The notes: a model not told the origin generated them from the sequence alone. DNA of 64,000 nt from Pseudorhodoferax sp. Leaf267 (GCF_001422405.1 NZ_LMMV01000001.1:1275-65274); one strand, 5' to 3'. Counted from the first letter of the stretch, positions 8,029 through 18,930 are shown. A program made the numbers and translations.

Positions 8029-8800
8029 AGCCGCGGGCCACGTACTCGCTTTGCGGGTAGTTGGTCTCGAGCACGCGGCGCGCGTCGTCGCGCAGCGACG
8101 TCATGCCCAAGGCCTCGTAGCTCTTGTAGACGATGTAGAGCGCTTCTTCCAGGGCGGGCACTTCTCGGTAATCGGCCAGCGCGATCTGGGCGCGGTTGAT
8201 CGCCGCCACATAGGCGCCGCGCGTGTAGTAGTAGCGTGCCACGTGCACTTCGTACTGCGCCAGCGAGTTGACGATGTAGGTCATGCGCTGGCGCGCATCC
8301 GGCGTGTAGCGTGATTCGGGGAAGCGGCTCGCCAGCTCCTTGAAGGCTTCGAAGGATTCCTTGGCTGCCTTCTGGTCACGCTCGGAAAGATCCTGCTTGG
8401 TCAGGAACGCAAACATGCCCAGGTTGTCGTTGAAGTTGACGATGCCCTTGAGGTACAGCGCGTAGTCCAGAGCGGGGCTGGCCGGGTGCAGCTTGATGAA
8501 TCGATCCAGCGTCGCGATCGCCTGTGCCGGCTCGTTGGATCGGTGGTAGGCATAGGCCTTTTCCAGCTGGGCCTGCTGGGCCAGCGGCGTGCCGGCGGCG
8601 CGGCCTTCGAGCTTTTCGAGCAGGGGAATCGCGCGCTCGTAGCCGCCCGAGTTCAGCTCTTCCTTGGCTTCGGTGTAGATGCGGTTGGGGCTCCAGTTGG
8701 CGGTTTCGTCCTTGGGCGTGGACGAGCAGCCTGCGAGCACGGCCACCGTGCCCGCCATGAGCAGGGGCGCGAGCGTCGATAATTTGGAGCGATGGACCAC
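7991..8800 (-). CDS. bamD: Outer-membrane assembly lipoprotein BamD
   Basis: The essential lipoprotein BamD (ComL/YfiO) of the beta-barrel assembly machine, 269 residues. A signal peptide ends in the lipobox VLAGC (Cys25), and the rest is TPR helices typical of BamD, including YHRSNEPAQAIATLDRF and the conserved LYLKGIVNF and RYYYTRGAYVAAINRAQ segments. I chose the GTG at 8800, which has AAGGGA about nine bases upstream; the longer ATG start at 8830 would run into rluD. Its start lies 11 bp from the divergent rluD start, and its 3' end overlaps the helicase gene. Confidence 0.93.
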   Translation of the reverse strand: MVHRSKLSTLAPLLMAGTVAVLAGCSSTPKDETANWSPNRIYTEAKEELNSGGYERAIPLLEKLEGRAAGTPLAQQAQLEKAYAYHRSNEPAQAIATLDRFIKLHPASPALDYALYLKGIVNFNDNLGMFAFLTKQDLSERDQKAAKESFEAFKELASRFPESRYTPDARQRMTYIVNSLAQYEVHVARYYYTRGAYVAAINRAQIALADYREVPALEEALYIVYKSYEALGMTSLRDDARRVLETNYPQSEYVARGFRPKDSPWWKVW

Positions 8801-8811
8801 AGGCAATTCCC

Positions 8812-9819
8812 TTGAAAGAAGCGGCGGCAATTATATCGGCCGACCCCCTGGCGGACGGCCTGGACGAGGCGCAAGGCCTTGAGCCGCCAGCGGAATCGCG
8901 CCGGGCCATCGTCGAGGCCGGGCTGCATGGCCAACGCCTGGACCGGGCCCTGGTCGTGCTCGTGCCAGAGTTCTCGCGCAGCTATCTGCAGCAGCTGATC
9001 GACACCGATGCCGTGCAGTTGAACGGCCACCCCGCGCGCAAGAGCGCGAGCAAAGTGCGCGCCGGCGACACCGTCCACATCGAGCTGCGCCCGACCTTGC
9101 AGAGCCAGGCCTTTGTGGCCCAGCCCATGGACCTGCGTGTTGTGCACGAGGACGAATTCCTGCGCGTGATCGACAAGCCCGCGGGCCTGGTCGTGCATCC
9201 CGCGCCGGGCAATTGGAGCGGCACGTTGCTCAATGGCCTGCTGGCCCTGGATGCCAGCGCCGCCATGCTGCCACGGGCCGGCATCGTGCACCGCCTGGAC
9301 AAGGACACGAGCGGGCTCATGGTCGTGGCGCGCACCCGTGCTGCCATGGACGCGCTGGTCGGCCTGATCGCGCGGCGCGAGGTGAGCCGCCAATACCTGG
9401 CGCTGGCGCACCGCCCATGGAGCGGGCCACGTACGCGCACGATCGAGGCGCCGGTCGGCCGCGACCCGCGCAACCGCTTGCGCATGGCCGTGGTCGACCT
9501 GGCGCGCGATGCCGGCAAGACGGCCCGCACCGACATCGAATGCCTGGCTCAGGCGGATGCCGGCTGCTGGTTGCGCTGCAGCCTGCACACCGGCCGCACG
9601 CACCAGATCCGTGTGCATGCCGCATCCATCGGCCACCCCTTGGTGGGCGACACCTTGTATGGCGGCACACTTGCCGCCGGGCTCGCGCGCCAAGCCCTGC
9701 ATGCGTTCCGCCTGGCCCTGCGCCACCCCATGACCGGGGCCGACCTGGACCTGCGCTCGCCGCTGCCCGAGGACATGCGCGAGGCGCTTGCGCAATGGGG
9801 CGTGGATTACAATGCCTAA
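8812..9819 (+). CDS. rluD: 23S rRNA pseudouridine synthase RluD
   Basis: Predicted to make pseudouridines 1911, 1915 and 1917 in helix 69 of 23S rRNA. Of 335 residues, the first 100 hold an S4 RNA-binding domain ([20 protein letters not shown]). The catalytic domain has [14 protein letters not shown] with the nucleophilic Asp, then GRTHQIRVH. The start is probably the TTG at 8812, because no ATG or GTG occurs in frame before conserved sequence begins. The 5' end abuts the divergent bamD start, so regulatory DNA for each gene must lie inside the other. bamD and rluD are neighbours in many proteobacteria. Confidence 0.92.
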   Translation: MKEAAAIISADPLADGLDEAQGLEPPAESRRAIVEAGLHGQRLDRALVVLVPEFSRSYLQQLIDTDAVQLNGHPARKSASKVRAGDTVHIELRPTLQSQAFVAQPMDLRVVHEDEFLRVIDKPAGLVVHPAPGNWSGTLLNGLLALDASAAMLPRAGIVHRLDKDTSGLMVVARTRAAMDALVGLIARREVSRQYLALAHRPWSGPRTRTIEAPVGRDPRNRLRMAVVDLARDAGKTARTDIECLAQADAGCWLRCSLHTGRTHQIRVHAASIGHPLVGDTLYGGTLAAGLARQALHAFRLALRHPMTGADLDLRSPLPEDMREALAQWGVDYNA

Positions 9820-9947
9820 CCGCGTGCAGTGACCCGGTCCCCGGGCACGCAACGCAGTCGCCTGATGCGACGGCCTGGGCAGCACAGCCTTTCCCCACGC
9901 ATTCGAGCCCGCACCGCCCCGGTGCATTTCCTGGAACCGTACCCGTC

Positions 9948-10691
9948 ATGAATTCGGCAGAGGCCAAGCATGTCCTTGAGGCGGCCTTGATGTGCTCGCC
10001 GCAGCCCCTGCCCGTGCGCGATCTTCGCGTGCTGTTCGATGACGTCCTGGCCGCAGACACGGTCAAGAGCTTGCTGGCCGAACTGCAGGACGAGTGGACT
10101 CAGCGCGGCCTTGAGCTGGTGAGCGTGTCCTCGGGCTGGCGCTTCCAGAGCCGTCCGGCGATGCGCCCGTTCCTGGACCGCCTGCACCCCGAGAAGCCGC
10201 CGCGCTACACGCGCGCCGCGCTGGAGACGCTGGCCATCATTGCTTACCGCCAGCCCGCCACGCGCGGCGACATGGAAGACATCCGTGGCGTCAGCATCAA
10301 CGCGCTGGTGCTCAAGCAACTGGAGGAACGTGGCTGGGTCGAGGTGATCGGCCACCGCGAGACGGTCGGCCGGCCGGCCTTGTTCGCCACCACGCGCCAG
10401 TTCCTGGACGACCTGGGGCTCGAATCCCTGGACCAGTTGCCCGTTGCCGACGACCCCACGCAACGCGCCGAGCTGCTGGCCTCGCTGGCCAGCGCGCATC
10501 CCACCCAGGCGGCCTTGCCCATCGATGCCGAGGACGCCTCCGTGGCCGACAACGCATCCGCCCCCGAGGCGCCCGCCGCCGACGCAGCCCCGCCTGCCGT
10601 CGAGGCTTCTCCGATCTCCCCCGTCGACGCCCCGTCAACCGACGAGGATGCGCCCAGCGCAGCCTCCCAGCCAGCAGACCCTCCTCCATGA
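9948..10691 (+). CDS. scpB: Segregation and condensation protein B
   Basis: ScpB, the winged-helix kleisin partner of the SMC-ScpA condensin that organises the origin region. The conserved part covers residues 1-180: [20 protein letters not shown] at the N-terminus, then [20 protein letters not shown] and [19 protein letters not shown], which form the two winged helices. The last 65 residues are a low-complexity Ala/Pro/Asp tail, as in other Burkholderiales. The start is the ATG at 9948. Its stop overlaps the rluB start (10688-10691), so translation is coupled. scpA is not in the window. Confidence 0.92.
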   Translation: MNSAEAKHVLEAALMCSPQPLPVRDLRVLFDDVLAADTVKSLLAELQDEWTQRGLELVSVSSGWRFQSRPAMRPFLDRLHPEKPPRYTRAALETLAIIAYRQPATRGDMEDIRGVSINALVLKQLEERGWVEVIGHRETVGRPALFATTRQFLDDLGLESLDQLPVADDPTQRAELLASLASAHPTQAALPIDAEDASVADNASAPEAPAADAAPPAVEASPISPVDAPSTDEDAPSAASQPADPPP

Positions 10692-12130
10692 ACGACACCA
10701 TCGGCGAGACCCCGACCCCCGAAGAAGAACACGGCATGGCCGATGTGCCTGCGCAGGCCGCTGCAGTGCCCGAGGCCGAGCCGGCGGGCAAGCCCGCTGC
10801 CGAGGCCACGCCAGCGGACCGCTTTGCCGATGTGATCTCCGGGCGTTTTGACGCCGACGAGGATTCCGCCGAAGTAGCCCCGGTCAAGCGCGTGCTTCCG
10901 CCCCAGCCCGAGACGCCCAAGCTGCACAAGATCCTGGCGCAGGCCGGCCTTGGCTCGCGGCTGGAGATGGAGCAGCTCATCAACGAGGGGCGCATCTCGG
11001 TTAACAACGAGCCTGCCCATATCGGCCAGCGCATCCAGTACGGAGACCAGGTCAAGGTCAACGGCAAGCCCATCCGCTACCGGATCGACGCGCCGCCGCC
11101 GCGCGTGATCGCCTACCACAAGCCCGTGGGCGAAGTCGTCACGCACGACGATCCGCAGAACCGCCCGACCGTTTTTCGCAAGCTGCCCAAGCTGTTCCAA
11201 GGCAAATGGCAGTCGGTCGGCCGGCTGGACCTGAACACTGAAGGGCTGCTGCTTTTCACGAACTCGGGCGAGCTCGCCAACCAGCTGATGCATCCGCGTT
11301 TCGGCCTGGAGCGCGAGTACGCCGTGCGTGTGCTCGGCGCGCTGAGCAACGAGGAAAAGCAGCGCCTGCTCGACGGCGTACGGCTGGACGATGGAATGGC
11401 CCAGTTCGGCAGCATCGAGGACGGCGGCGGCGAGGGCTCGAACTGCTGGTACAAGGTGACGATCTCCGAGGGCCGCAACCGCGAAGTGCGGCGCATGCTG
11501 GAGGCCGTCGGCCACGCCGTGAGCCGTCTGATCCGCATCCGCTACGGCGCCATGCTGCTGCCGCGCGGCCTGAAGCGCGGTGCCTCGCTGGAGCTCGATA
11601 CGCGCGACATCGACGCCCTGATGCGTGCCGCCGGTGCCCTGCGGCCACAGCCGCAGCCCAAGGAGCAGCGTGGCCAGCGCAATGAGCGTCGCGGCCCACG
11701 CGGCGCTGGCGACGGGGCGGGGCGCGGCCCGCAGCAGCAGACGCGAGGCGGTGGTGGCGGTGGTGGCGGTGGTGGCGCAGGCCGTGGCAAGCAGGGCGGC
11801 CGCAACGCGGCGGGCCGTGGCCCGGTGCCGGGCCATGCGCCGGCGCCTCGGCATGACGACGAGCATTCGGACGGCCCGATCCCCAACCCCTTAAACACCA
11901 GCACGCTGGGCGGCCAGCGCCGCGGTGGGCGCAATGAGCGCGGCATGGGCGGTGGTGCCGGCGGCGGTGGCGGCGGCAACGGCGGGCAGCCTGATCCCAT
12001 GAAGACCTCTTTCGGCTACATCGGCGCCGACAGTTTCACCCGCCAGCGCCAAGGGCAGGGCCAGCAGCGGCGCGGTGGTGGCGGTGGTGGGGGCCCAGGC
12101 CCGCAGCGCCGGGGCGGCCGCGGCCGCTGA
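10688..12130 (+). CDS. rluB: 23S rRNA pseudouridine synthase RluB with Gly/Arg-rich tail
   Basis: A predicted RsuA-family pseudouridine synthase acting at position 2605 of 23S rRNA. An acidic leader of about 75 residues precedes an S4 domain ([20 protein letters not shown]) and the synthase core with [19 protein letters not shown], where the Asp is catalytic. It is 480 residues long against about 290 in E. coli; the extra length is a C-terminal tail (from about 320) rich in Gly, Arg and Gln, with a run of ten glycines and repeated RGG/RRGG groups. Such tails usually bind RNA nonspecifically. The gene overlaps scpB by four bases. Confidence 0.92.
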   Translation: MNDTIGETPTPEEEHGMADVPAQAAAVPEAEPAGKPAAEATPADRFADVISGRFDADEDSAEVAPVKRVLPPQPETPKLHKILAQAGLGSRLEMEQLINEGRISVNNEPAHIGQRIQYGDQVKVNGKPIRYRIDAPPPRVIAYHKPVGEVVTHDDPQNRPTVFRKLPKLFQGKWQSVGRLDLNTEGLLLFTNSGELANQLMHPRFGLEREYAVRVLGALSNEEKQRLLDGVRLDDGMAQFGSIEDGGGEGSNCWYKVTISEGRNREVRRMLEAVGHAVSRLIRIRYGAMLLPRGLKRGASLELDTRDIDALMRAAGALRPQPQPKEQRGQRNERRGPRGAGDGAGRGPQQQTRGGGGGGGGGGAGRGKQGGRNAAGRGPVPGHAPAPRHDDEHSDGPIPNPLNTSTLGGQRRGGRNERGMGGGAGGGGGGNGGQPDPMKTSFGYIGADSFTRQRQGQGQQRRGGGGGGGPGPQRRGGRGR

Positions 12131-12132
12131 GC

Positions 12133-12170
12133 CCCACCACGCCAAGGGGCAAGCCCCTCCCGCCGGTGGG
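12133..12170 (+). terminator. Stem-loop after rluB, possible terminator
   Basis: A nested hairpin three bases past the rluB stop: outer arms CCCACC (12133-12138) and GGTGGG (12165-12170), with an inner AGGGG/CCCCT stem. Only CTTTC follows, so the U-tract is poor. It may be a weak or Rho-assisted end point, or an mRNA-stability hairpin before ndk. Confidence 0.35.
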
Positions 12171-12284
12171 CTTTCGAATTCGCTTCGTTACACCCGCTAA
12201 AATCGCGGGTTCTGCGCGCGCAGCGCTAAGAAATCATCCATCAGAACCGACCGGACTCCGGCACCCATCAAAGAAAGCAACAAC

Positions 12285-12710
12285 ATGGCTCTCGAACGTA
12301 CCCTCTCCATCATCAAGCCCGACGCCGTCGCGAAGAACGTGATCGGCCAGATCTACGCCCGTTTCGAGGCTGCCGGCCTGAAGATCGTGGCCGCTCGCCT
12401 GGTGCAACTGTCGCGTGCTGACGCCGAGCAGTTCTACGGCGTGCACAAAGAGCGTCCTTTCTTCAAGGACCTGGTCGATTTCATGATCTCCGGCCCCGTC
12501 ATGATCCAGGTACTGGAAGGCGAGAACGCCATCCTGAAGAACCGTGACCTGATGGGCGCGACGGACCCGAAGAAGGCGGCTGCCGGAACGATCCGCGCCG
12601 ACTTCGCCGACAGCATCGACGCCAACGCCGTCCACGGTTCGGATGCCGCCGAAACCGCCCAGGTCGAGATCGCGTTTTTCTTCCCCGGCATGAACGTCTA
12701 CGCACGCTGA
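12285..12710 (+). CDS. ndk: Nucleoside diphosphate kinase
   Basis: Ndk transfers the gamma-phosphate between nucleoside triphosphates and diphosphates through a phosphohistidine. The 141 residues match the family length. [12 protein letters not shown] forms the first strand with the phosphate-binding Lys, KERPFF lies near residue 55, and NAVHGSD near 117 carries the active-site His. The AAGAAAGCAACAAC before the ATG gives a weak ribosome site. A TAAAAT at 12198 could be a -10 box, but no convincing -35 is visible. It heads the core run towards rlmN, separated from it by 95 bp. Confidence 0.97.
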   Translation: MALERTLSIIKPDAVAKNVIGQIYARFEAAGLKIVAARLVQLSRADAEQFYGVHKERPFFKDLVDFMISGPVMIQVLEGENAILKNRDLMGATDPKKAAAGTIRADFADSIDANAVHGSDAAETAQVEIAFFFPGMNVYAR

Positions 12711-12805
12711 TATGCGTTACCCCGCGCGTTGCCGCTGCATCGCGGCGCCTTCGACCGCGCGGGGTCCTGGCGTGCCCCGTGCGTGGCGCGCCTGAGGGCT
12801 TCTCC

Positions 12806-13948
12806 ATGCAAGCCTCCACCAATCTCCTGGAATTCGATCTCGACGGCCTCGCGGCCTTTTGCGAGCGCCTGGGCGAGAAGCGTTTTCGTGCGACCCAACT
12901 GTTCCGCTGGATCCACCAGCGCGGCGCCAGCGACTTCGCGCAGATGAGCGATCTGGCCAAGTCCCTGCGCGGCAAGCTGGCATCGTGTGCGCACGTGTCG
13001 GCCTTGCCCGTCATCACGCAGAACATCTCGCAGGACGGCACCATCAAGTGGCTGTTCGATGTCGGCGCGGGCGACGCGGTCGAGGCCGTGTTCATTCCCG
13101 AGGACGACCGGGGCACGCTGTGCATCTCCTCGCAGGCCGGCTGCGCCGTCGGCTGCCGCTTCTGCTCGACGGGCCATCAGGGCTTCAGTCGTAATCTGAC
13201 GACGGGCGAGATCGTGGCCCAGCTCTGGTTCGCCGAGCATTTCCTGCGCCGCCATCTGGGCACCGAGGAGCGCGTGATCTCCAACGTGGTCATGATGGGC
13301 ATGGGCGAGCCGCTGCAGAACTACACGCAGCTCGTGCCGGCGCTGCGCACAATGCTGGACGACCATGGCTACGGCCTGTCGCGTCGCCGCGTCACGGTGT
13401 CGACCTCGGGTGTCGTGCCCATGATGGACCGACTCGGCGCCGACTGCGCCGTGGCCCTGGCTGTGTCGCTGCACGCACCCAACGATGCCCTGCGCGACAA
13501 GCTCGTGCCGCTGAACCGCAAGTACCCACTGGACGAGTTGATGTCGGCCTGCCAGCGCTACCTGGCGCATGCGCCGCGCGACTTCATCACATTCGAATAC
13601 TGCATGCTCGACGGCGTGAATGACCAGCCCGAGCATGCGCGCGAGCTCATCGCGCTGATCGAGCGCTACCGCACCGATGGCGTGTGGTGCAAGCTGAACC
13701 TCATCCCGTTCAACCCCTTCCCGGCTTCCGGCCTGCTGCGCTCCAAGCCGCAACAGGTGACTGCGTTCGCCAAGCTGCTGTCCGATGCCGGCCTGGTGAC
13801 GACGGTGCGCAAGACGCGTGGCGACGACATCGACGCTGCGTGTGGCCAGCTGGCCGGCGATGTGAAGGACCGCACGCGCGTGGTGCAGCGCATCGCCCTG
13901 CAGCGCACGGTGCCGTTGCAGCCGGCCGTTGCGCCGCACGAGGCCTGA
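12806..13948 (+). CDS. rlmN: Dual-specificity 23S rRNA/tRNA m2A methyltransferase RlmN
   Basis: A radical-SAM enzyme that makes 2-methyladenosine at A2503 of 23S rRNA and A37 of some tRNAs. The cluster motif is CAVGCRFC in [19 protein letters not shown] near residue 115. [20 protein letters not shown] and [10 protein letters not shown] are the family hallmarks, and the C-terminal [18 protein letters not shown] holds the second catalytic Cys. I chose the ATG at 12806, which has GAGGG upstream; a GTG at 12779 adds nine unconserved residues. The 95-bp gap to ndk contains a GC-rich stem (12719-12728 with 12756-12765) without a U-tract. Confidence 0.95.
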   Translation: MQASTNLLEFDLDGLAAFCERLGEKRFRATQLFRWIHQRGASDFAQMSDLAKSLRGKLASCAHVSALPVITQNISQDGTIKWLFDVGAGDAVEAVFIPEDDRGTLCISSQAGCAVGCRFCSTGHQGFSRNLTTGEIVAQLWFAEHFLRRHLGTEERVISNVVMMGMGEPLQNYTQLVPALRTMLDDHGYGLSRRRVTVSTSGVVPMMDRLGADCAVALAVSLHAPNDALRDKLVPLNRKYPLDELMSACQRYLAHAPRDFITFEYCMLDGVNDQPEHARELIALIERYRTDGVWCKLNLIPFNPFPASGLLRSKPQQVTAFAKLLSDAGLVTTVRKTRGDDIDAACGQLAGDVKDRTRVVQRIALQRTVPLQPAVAPHEA

Positions 13949-13953
13949 GCGGC

Positions 13954-14787
13954 ATGCGCGAGCTGCAGTGGTCGCCACCGGTGGGCTCCCGGGCGCTGTG
14001 CGCCCTGGCCTTGGCGCTGGCCGCTGCGACGCAGCTGTCAGGTTGTGCCACGCCCCAGGGGCTGGACGCGCGGGCCCCTGGTGCCGACATCGTGACGCCT
14101 TCCGACGAGCCCGAGGTGCGGCGTCGCGCCCGGGTCCGCTTGCAGCTGGCATCGGGCTATTTCGACCAAGGCCAGACCAATGTCGCGCTCGACGAGCTCA
14201 AGCAGTCGTTGGCCATCGACCCCACCTTTGCCGACGCCTACAACCTGCGCGGCCTGATCTACCTGCGGCTCAACGACCTGCGGCTGGCCGAGGAGAGCTT
14301 CCAGCGCGCCTTGTCGCTGAACCCGCGCGAGCCCTACACGCTGCACAACTACGGCTGGATGCTGTGTCAGCAGGAACGTTTCGCCGCGGCCGACGAGAAA
14401 TTCAACCAGGCGCTGGCGCAGCCTGCGTACACAGGCAAGGCCAAGACCTTCATGGCCCAGGGCATGTGCCAGCAGCGCGCCGGTCAACCGGCGCAGGCCG
14501 AGGCCAGCTTCGGCCGCTCCTACGAACTCGACCCGGCCAACCCCATCACGGGCTACAACCTGGCCCAACTGCTGTACGAGCGCGCGGACTATCCACGTGC
14601 GCAGTTCTACATCCGGCGCATCAACAACACCGAATACGCCAATGCCGAGTCGCTGTGGCTGGGCATCAAGGTGGAGCGCCGCATGAACAACCAGCAGGCC
14701 TTCGAACAATTGAGCGACCAGTTGCGCAAGCGGTTCGCGCAGTCGCGTGAATATCTGGCGCTGGAGCGCAGGGCTTTCGATGAGTGA
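13954..14787 (+). CDS. pilW: Type IV pilus assembly lipoprotein PilW/PilF
   Basis: An outer-membrane TPR pilotin that helps assemble the PilQ secretin. The signal peptide ends in the lipobox LSGC (Cys31 of 277). Six TPR-like units follow, starting at RVRLQLASGYFDQGQTNVAL; the motif pattern LNPREPYTLHNYGWMLCQQ is the classical PilW region. It starts five bases after the rlmN stop and overlaps rodZ by eight bases, the usual order in betaproteobacteria. Confidence 0.9.
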   Translation: MRELQWSPPVGSRALCALALALAAATQLSGCATPQGLDARAPGADIVTPSDEPEVRRRARVRLQLASGYFDQGQTNVALDELKQSLAIDPTFADAYNLRGLIYLRLNDLRLAEESFQRALSLNPREPYTLHNYGWMLCQQERFAAADEKFNQALAQPAYTGKAKTFMAQGMCQQRAGQPAQAEASFGRSYELDPANPITGYNLAQLLYERADYPRAQFYIRRINNTEYANAESLWLGIKVERRMNNQQAFEQLSDQLRKRFAQSREYLALERRAFDE

Positions 14788-15640
14788 GACCACCATTCCA
14801 TCCGGTTCGGCAGAGCAGGGCGACGAGGGCACGCGCGGCGCGCAGGCGGCCGGTGCCATGCTGCGCAAGGCACGCGAGGATGCCGGCCTGCACGTGGCTG
14901 CGTTGGCTGTGGCCCTGAAGGTGCCGGTCAAGAAGCTGGAGGCCCTGGAGGCCGGCCGCATCGATTTGTTGCCTGACGCGACCTTCGCGCGCGGCCTGGC
15001 GGCCAGCATCTGCCGCGGCCTGAAGCTGGACCCCAAGCCTGTGCTGGACCTGATGCCCGGCATCGGCGGCTCTCGCCTGGGGGCGCAGGCGCCGGCGATC
15101 AACGAGCGCTTCGAGCCCACGTCGATGTCGTCCGCCGCGCCGTGGCGTCTGCCCAAGCCGGCCCTGCTGGCCGTGGGCGTGCTGCTGCTGGGCGCGTTGG
15201 CGATGTATTTCTATCCGCGCCAGCCCGATGGCACCGAGACCGCGCAAGCCGGGCCTGAAGCCTCCGGCACGGTCGAGATGTCGGTGCCCAGCGCGGCATC
15301 CGCGCCGGTGCTCCAGCCCGAATCCAGCGCCGCCTTGCCGCCAGCGCCAGCCATCCTGCCACCGCCGGCCGAGCCCGCGGCCAGCGCTGTGGCGCCGGCC
15401 AGCGACGCGACCATGGTGTTCACGGCCAAGGCCGAGTCCTGGGTGCAGGTCACCGATGCCAAGGGCGTGCAGGTCGTGCGCCGCACACTGCAGGCTGGCG
15501 AGCGAGTGACGGCCAGCGGCGCGCTGCCGCTGGCGGTCGTGGTCGGCCGCATCGATGCCGTCGACGTCCAGGTGCGTGGCCAGCCCATGAACCTGGCCGG
15601 CATTGCAAAGACCAACGTGGCCCGTTTCGAGGTGAAGTAA
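14780..15640 (+). CDS. rodZ: RodZ-like helix-turn-helix membrane protein
   Basis: A bitopic cytoskeletal protein of the RodZ type, 286 residues. The N-terminal helix-turn-helix occupies about residues 25-85 ([20 protein letters not shown], then [13 protein letters not shown]). One membrane span lies near 125-145 ([18 protein letters not shown]). A Pro/Ala-rich linker leads to a C-terminal periplasmic DUF4115 domain ([20 protein letters not shown]). In the family the HTH binds MreB and links it to the peptidoglycan machinery. It begins within the pilW stop and ends two bases before ispG. Confidence 0.88.
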   Translation: MSETTIPSGSAEQGDEGTRGAQAAGAMLRKAREDAGLHVAALAVALKVPVKKLEALEAGRIDLLPDATFARGLAASICRGLKLDPKPVLDLMPGIGGSRLGAQAPAINERFEPTSMSSAAPWRLPKPALLAVGVLLLGALAMYFYPRQPDGTETAQAGPEASGTVEMSVPSAASAPVLQPESSAALPPAPAILPPPAEPAASAVAPASDATMVFTAKAESWVQVTDAKGVQVVRRTLQAGERVTASGALPLAVVVGRIDAVDVQVRGQPMNLAGIAKTNVARFEVK

Positions 15641-15642
15641 GC

Positions 15643-16914
15643 ATGCAACCGTCTCCCATCGTTCCCGTTGCGCCGCTCGCCCGGCGTTCGCTGCAGGCTT
15701 CCGTGCGCTGGCAGGCGCACGAGGTCACGCTGGGCGGCAGCGCGCCGGTGCGCGTGCAGTCCATGACCAACACCGACACGGCCGACGCCATCGGCACGGC
15801 CATCCAGATCAAGGAATTGGCACTGGCCGGCTCGGAGCTGGTGCGCATCACGGTCAACACGCCCGAGGCCGCCGCTGCCGTGCCGCACATCCGCGACCAG
15901 CTCGACCGCATGGGCATCAGCGTGCCGTTGATCGGTGACTTCCACTACAACGGGCACCGCCTCCTGAGCGAGCACCCGGCCTGCGCCGAGGCCTTGTCCA
16001 AGTACCGCATCAACCCGGGCAACGTGGGCAAGGGCGACAAGCACGACAAGCAGTTCGGCCAGATGATCGAGGCCGCCGTGCGCTTCAACAAGGCGGTGCG
16101 GATCGGCGTGAACTGGGGCTCCATGGACCAGGAGCTGATGGCCGGCATGATGGACGAGAACAGCCGGCGCGCGCAGCCTTGGGACGCCAAGCAGGTCATG
16201 TACGAGGCGCTGATCACCTCGGCCATCTCGTCGGCCGAAATGGCCGAGCGCATGGGCCTACCCGCGCACCAGATCATCCTGTCGTGCAAGGTCAGCGGCG
16301 TGCAGGATCTGGTCACGGTCTACGGCGAACTTGCGCGGCGCTGCCGCTATCCCTTGCATCTGGGCCTGACCGAGGCCGGCATGGGCACCAAGGGGACGGT
16401 GGCTTCCTCGGTCGCGCTGGGTGTGCTGCTGCAGCAGGGCATCGGCGACACCATCCGCGTCTCGCTGACACCGCAGCCCGGTGAAGCACGCTCGCAGGAG
16501 GTCGTGATCGCCTCCGAGATCCTGCAGTCCCTGGGCCTGCGCAGCTTCGTCCCCAGCGTCACGGCCTGCCCCGGTTGTGGCCGCACCACGAGCACCACGT
16601 TCCAGGAACTCACCAAGCAGATCGACGACTTCCTGCGTGCGCAGATGCCGGTCTGGCGCGCCCGGTACCCCGGCGTCGAGAAGCTCAAGGTGGCCGTCAT
16701 GGGCTGCATCGTCAACGGGCCGGGCGAGAGCAAGCATGCCGACATCGGCATCAGTCTGCCTGGCACCGGCGAGGCACCGGCCGCTCCCGTCTTTATCGAC
16801 GGCGAAAAGGCCATGACGCTGCGCGGCGACGGCATCGCGCAGGAGTTCCAGAAAGTCGTCGAGAACTACATCGAGAAGCGCTTCGGCACGCCAGTTGTGA
16901 CCGAGGCCGCCTGA
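15643..16914 (+). CDS. ispG: 4-hydroxy-3-methylbut-2-enyl diphosphate synthase IspG
   Basis: The penultimate step of the MEP isoprenoid pathway (MEcPP to HMBPP) on a 4Fe-4S cluster. The 423 residues contain [20 protein letters not shown] at the N-terminus and cluster cysteines in [11 protein letters not shown] (about 308 and 311) and [11 protein letters not shown] (about 354), with the catalytic Glu at the end of the latter. The N-terminus has a short extension before VRVQSM. It lies two bases after rodZ and five before hisS. Confidence 0.96.
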   Translation: MQPSPIVPVAPLARRSLQASVRWQAHEVTLGGSAPVRVQSMTNTDTADAIGTAIQIKELALAGSELVRITVNTPEAAAAVPHIRDQLDRMGISVPLIGDFHYNGHRLLSEHPACAEALSKYRINPGNVGKGDKHDKQFGQMIEAAVRFNKAVRIGVNWGSMDQELMAGMMDENSRRAQPWDAKQVMYEALITSAISSAEMAERMGLPAHQIILSCKVSGVQDLVTVYGELARRCRYPLHLGLTEAGMGTKGTVASSVALGVLLQQGIGDTIRVSLTPQPGEARSQEVVIASEILQSLGLRSFVPSVTACPGCGRTTSTTFQELTKQIDDFLRAQMPVWRARYPGVEKLKVAVMGCIVNGPGESKHADIGISLPGTGEAPAAPVFIDGEKAMTLRGDGIAQEFQKVVENYIEKRFGTPVVTEAA

Positions 16915-16919
16915 TCCCC

Positions 16920-18257
16920 ATGCAAGACAACCCCTCAGCCGCCAAGGCGGCGCGCACCGCCGTGTCCAAGCCCGAGAAGCTCAGCGCCGTCAAAGGCATG
17001 AACGACATCCTGCCGCCGGATTCGGCGCGCTGGGAATGGCTGGAAGACAAGATCCGCACGCGCATGGCGACATTCGCCTACCGCAACATCCGCACGCCCA
17101 TCGTCGAGCCCACGGCGCTCTTCGTGCGCGGCACTGGCGAGACCACCGACATCGTCGAGAAGGAGATGTACTCCTTCGACGACCGGCTGAATGGCGAGGC
17201 CTTGACGCTGCGGCCCGAGAACACGCCTGGCGTGGCGCGCGCGGCCATCGAGCACAACCTGACCTACGACGGCGGCAAGCGGCTCTACTACATGGGCCCC
17301 ATGTTCCGCCACGAGCGCCCGCAGCGTGGCCGCTACCGGCAGTTCCACCAGCTCGGTGCCGAAGCCCTGGGCTTTGCCGGCCCCGAGGTCGATGCCGAGC
17401 TGATGCTGCTGGTGCACCAGCTGTTCGCCGACCTGAGTCTGCGCAATGTGCGCGTGGAATTGAACAGCCTGGGCGTGCCCGCCGAGCGCCAGGCGCATCG
17501 CGCCGCGCTGATCGAATATTTCCAGCAGCATGCCGGGCTGCTGGACGCCGACGCCCAGCGCCGACTGCAGACCAACCCGCTGCGCATCCTGGACACCAAG
17601 AACCCGGCCATGCAGGAGATGGTGCAGGACGCGCCGCAGCTGCTGAGCTACCTGGGCGAGACCTCGCTGAAGCATTTCGAAACCGTTCAGCAATTGCTGA
17701 CGGCCTGTGGCGTCTCCTGGCGCGTGAACCCGCGCCTGGTGCGTGGCCTAGACTACTACAGCCACACGGTGTTCGAGTTCATCACCGATGAGCTGGGGGC
17801 GCAGGGCACGCTGTGCGGCGGCGGCCGCTACGACGGCCTGTTCGAGTTGCTGGGAGGCAAGCCCACGCCGGCTGTGGGCTGGGGCATGGGCCTGGAGCGC
17901 GTGCTGGAGCTGGTGCGCACGCAGAGCGACGATTTCGTGCAGCCGCGCCCCGATGCCTACGCCATCGTGCCCGACGCCTCCGCACTGCCGCAGGTGCTGC
18001 CCGTGCTGCAGGCCTTGCGTGCCGCGGGCGTGCAGGTGCAGATGCATGCCGGCATGGCCGAAGGCCTGGGCAGCATGAAGTCGCAGTTCAAGAAGGCTGA
18101 CGCCAGCGGCGCCCCGTTCGCGCTGGTGTTCGGCCCGGACGAACTGGCCGAGAACCACGTGACCGTGAAGGCCTTGCGCGACGGTCAGGGCGCGCAGCAG
18201 CGCCAGCCTCTGGCGGCCCTGGCCGACTGGGCACCCACCCTACAATCGCGCGCTTGA
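16920..18257 (+). CDS. hisS: Histidyl-tRNA synthetase
   Basis: A class II synthetase of 445 residues. Motif 1 is in [13 protein letters not shown] and the strand after it. Motif 2 is [20 protein letters not shown]. The histidine-binding motifs are [15 protein letters not shown] and GGGRYDG, and motif 3 is [15 protein letters not shown]. The C-terminal anticodon-binding domain begins near residue 340 ([11 protein letters not shown]). The ATG at 16920 begins a 20-residue extension ahead of the conserved start. A paralogue without synthetase function, hisZ, lies at 28469. Confidence 0.97.
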   Translation: MQDNPSAAKAARTAVSKPEKLSAVKGMNDILPPDSARWEWLEDKIRTRMATFAYRNIRTPIVEPTALFVRGTGETTDIVEKEMYSFDDRLNGEALTLRPENTPGVARAAIEHNLTYDGGKRLYYMGPMFRHERPQRGRYRQFHQLGAEALGFAGPEVDAELMLLVHQLFADLSLRNVRVELNSLGVPAERQAHRAALIEYFQQHAGLLDADAQRRLQTNPLRILDTKNPAMQEMVQDAPQLLSYLGETSLKHFETVQQLLTACGVSWRVNPRLVRGLDYYSHTVFEFITDELGAQGTLCGGGRYDGLFELLGGKPTPAVGWGMGLERVLELVRTQSDDFVQPRPDAYAIVPDASALPQVLPVLQALRAAGVQVQMHAGMAEGLGSMKSQFKKADASGAPFALVFGPDELAENHVTVKALRDGQGAQQRQPLAALADWAPTLQSRA

Positions 18258-18270
18258 ATCCGGGCAACCC

Positions 18271-18930
18271 ATGGCAACACATCTCGATCTCGAAGAACAA
18301 GAACAGCTGGACCAGGTCAAGCATTTCTGGAAGCGCTATGGCAATGCCATCACCTGGCTGCTGATTGTGGTGCTGGCCGGGTTTGCCGCCTGGAACGGCT
18401 GGCACTATTGGCAACGCAGCCAGTCGGCCCAGGCCTCGAGCCTGTACGACGAAGCCGATCGTGCTGCCCGCGCCGGCGACACCGCACGCCTGGAGCGCGC
18501 CTTCGGCGACATCAAGGACAAGTACGCTGGCACCCTGTATGCGCAGCAGGCCGGCCTGCTGGCGGGCAAAGTGCTGCACGAGCGTGGCAACAACGATGCG
18601 GCGAAGGCTGCGCTGGCCTGGGTGGCCGAAAAATCGTCCGATCCCGGTTACCAGGCCCTGGCGCGTTTGCGCCTGGCCGGTATCGCGCTCGACGCCAAGG
18701 CCTATGACGAAGCACTGAAGCAGCTCGAAGGCAGCTTCGCCGGCGAGTTCGCGGCCCTGGCCGCCGACCGCCGCGGCGACGTGCTCGCCGCGCAGGGCAA
18801 GAAGACCGAAGCGCTGTCCGAGTACCGCAAGGCCTACGCCGGCCTGGATGCGCGCGTCGAGTACCGCCGCATGGTCGAGGTCAAGCTCAACGCCCTGGGC
18901 GTGGACGCGGCGGCGGAGGCCAAGAAATGA
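18271..18930 (+). CDS. YfgM-like ancillary Sec translocon subunit
   Basis: A 219-residue type II membrane protein. A charged N-terminus (HLDLEEQEQLDQVKHFWKRY), one membrane span at about 29-46 (ITWLLIVVLAGFAAWNGW) and a periplasmic TPR-like domain (DUF2133) match YfgM. In E. coli YfgM joins SecYEG and passes clients to periplasmic chaperones. The hisS-yfgM-bamB-der order is the same as in many proteobacteria. Its stop overlaps the bamB start by four bases. Confidence 0.88.
   Translation: MATHLDLEEQEQLDQVKHFWKRYGNAITWLLIVVLAGFAAWNGWHYWQRSQSAQASSLYDEADRAARAGDTARLERAFGDIKDKYAGTLYAQQAGLLAGKVLHERGNNDAAKAALAWVAEKSSDPGYQALARLRLAGIALDAKAYDEALKQLEGSFAGEFAALAADRRGDVLAAQGKKTEALSEYRKAYAGLDARVEYRRMVEVKLNALGVDAAAEAKK

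Noticed and set aside
12719-12765. GC-rich stem between ndk and rlmN as a terminator
   Set aside because: The 10-bp stem has no U-tract and the genes are part of a conserved run; it may be only mRNA structure.
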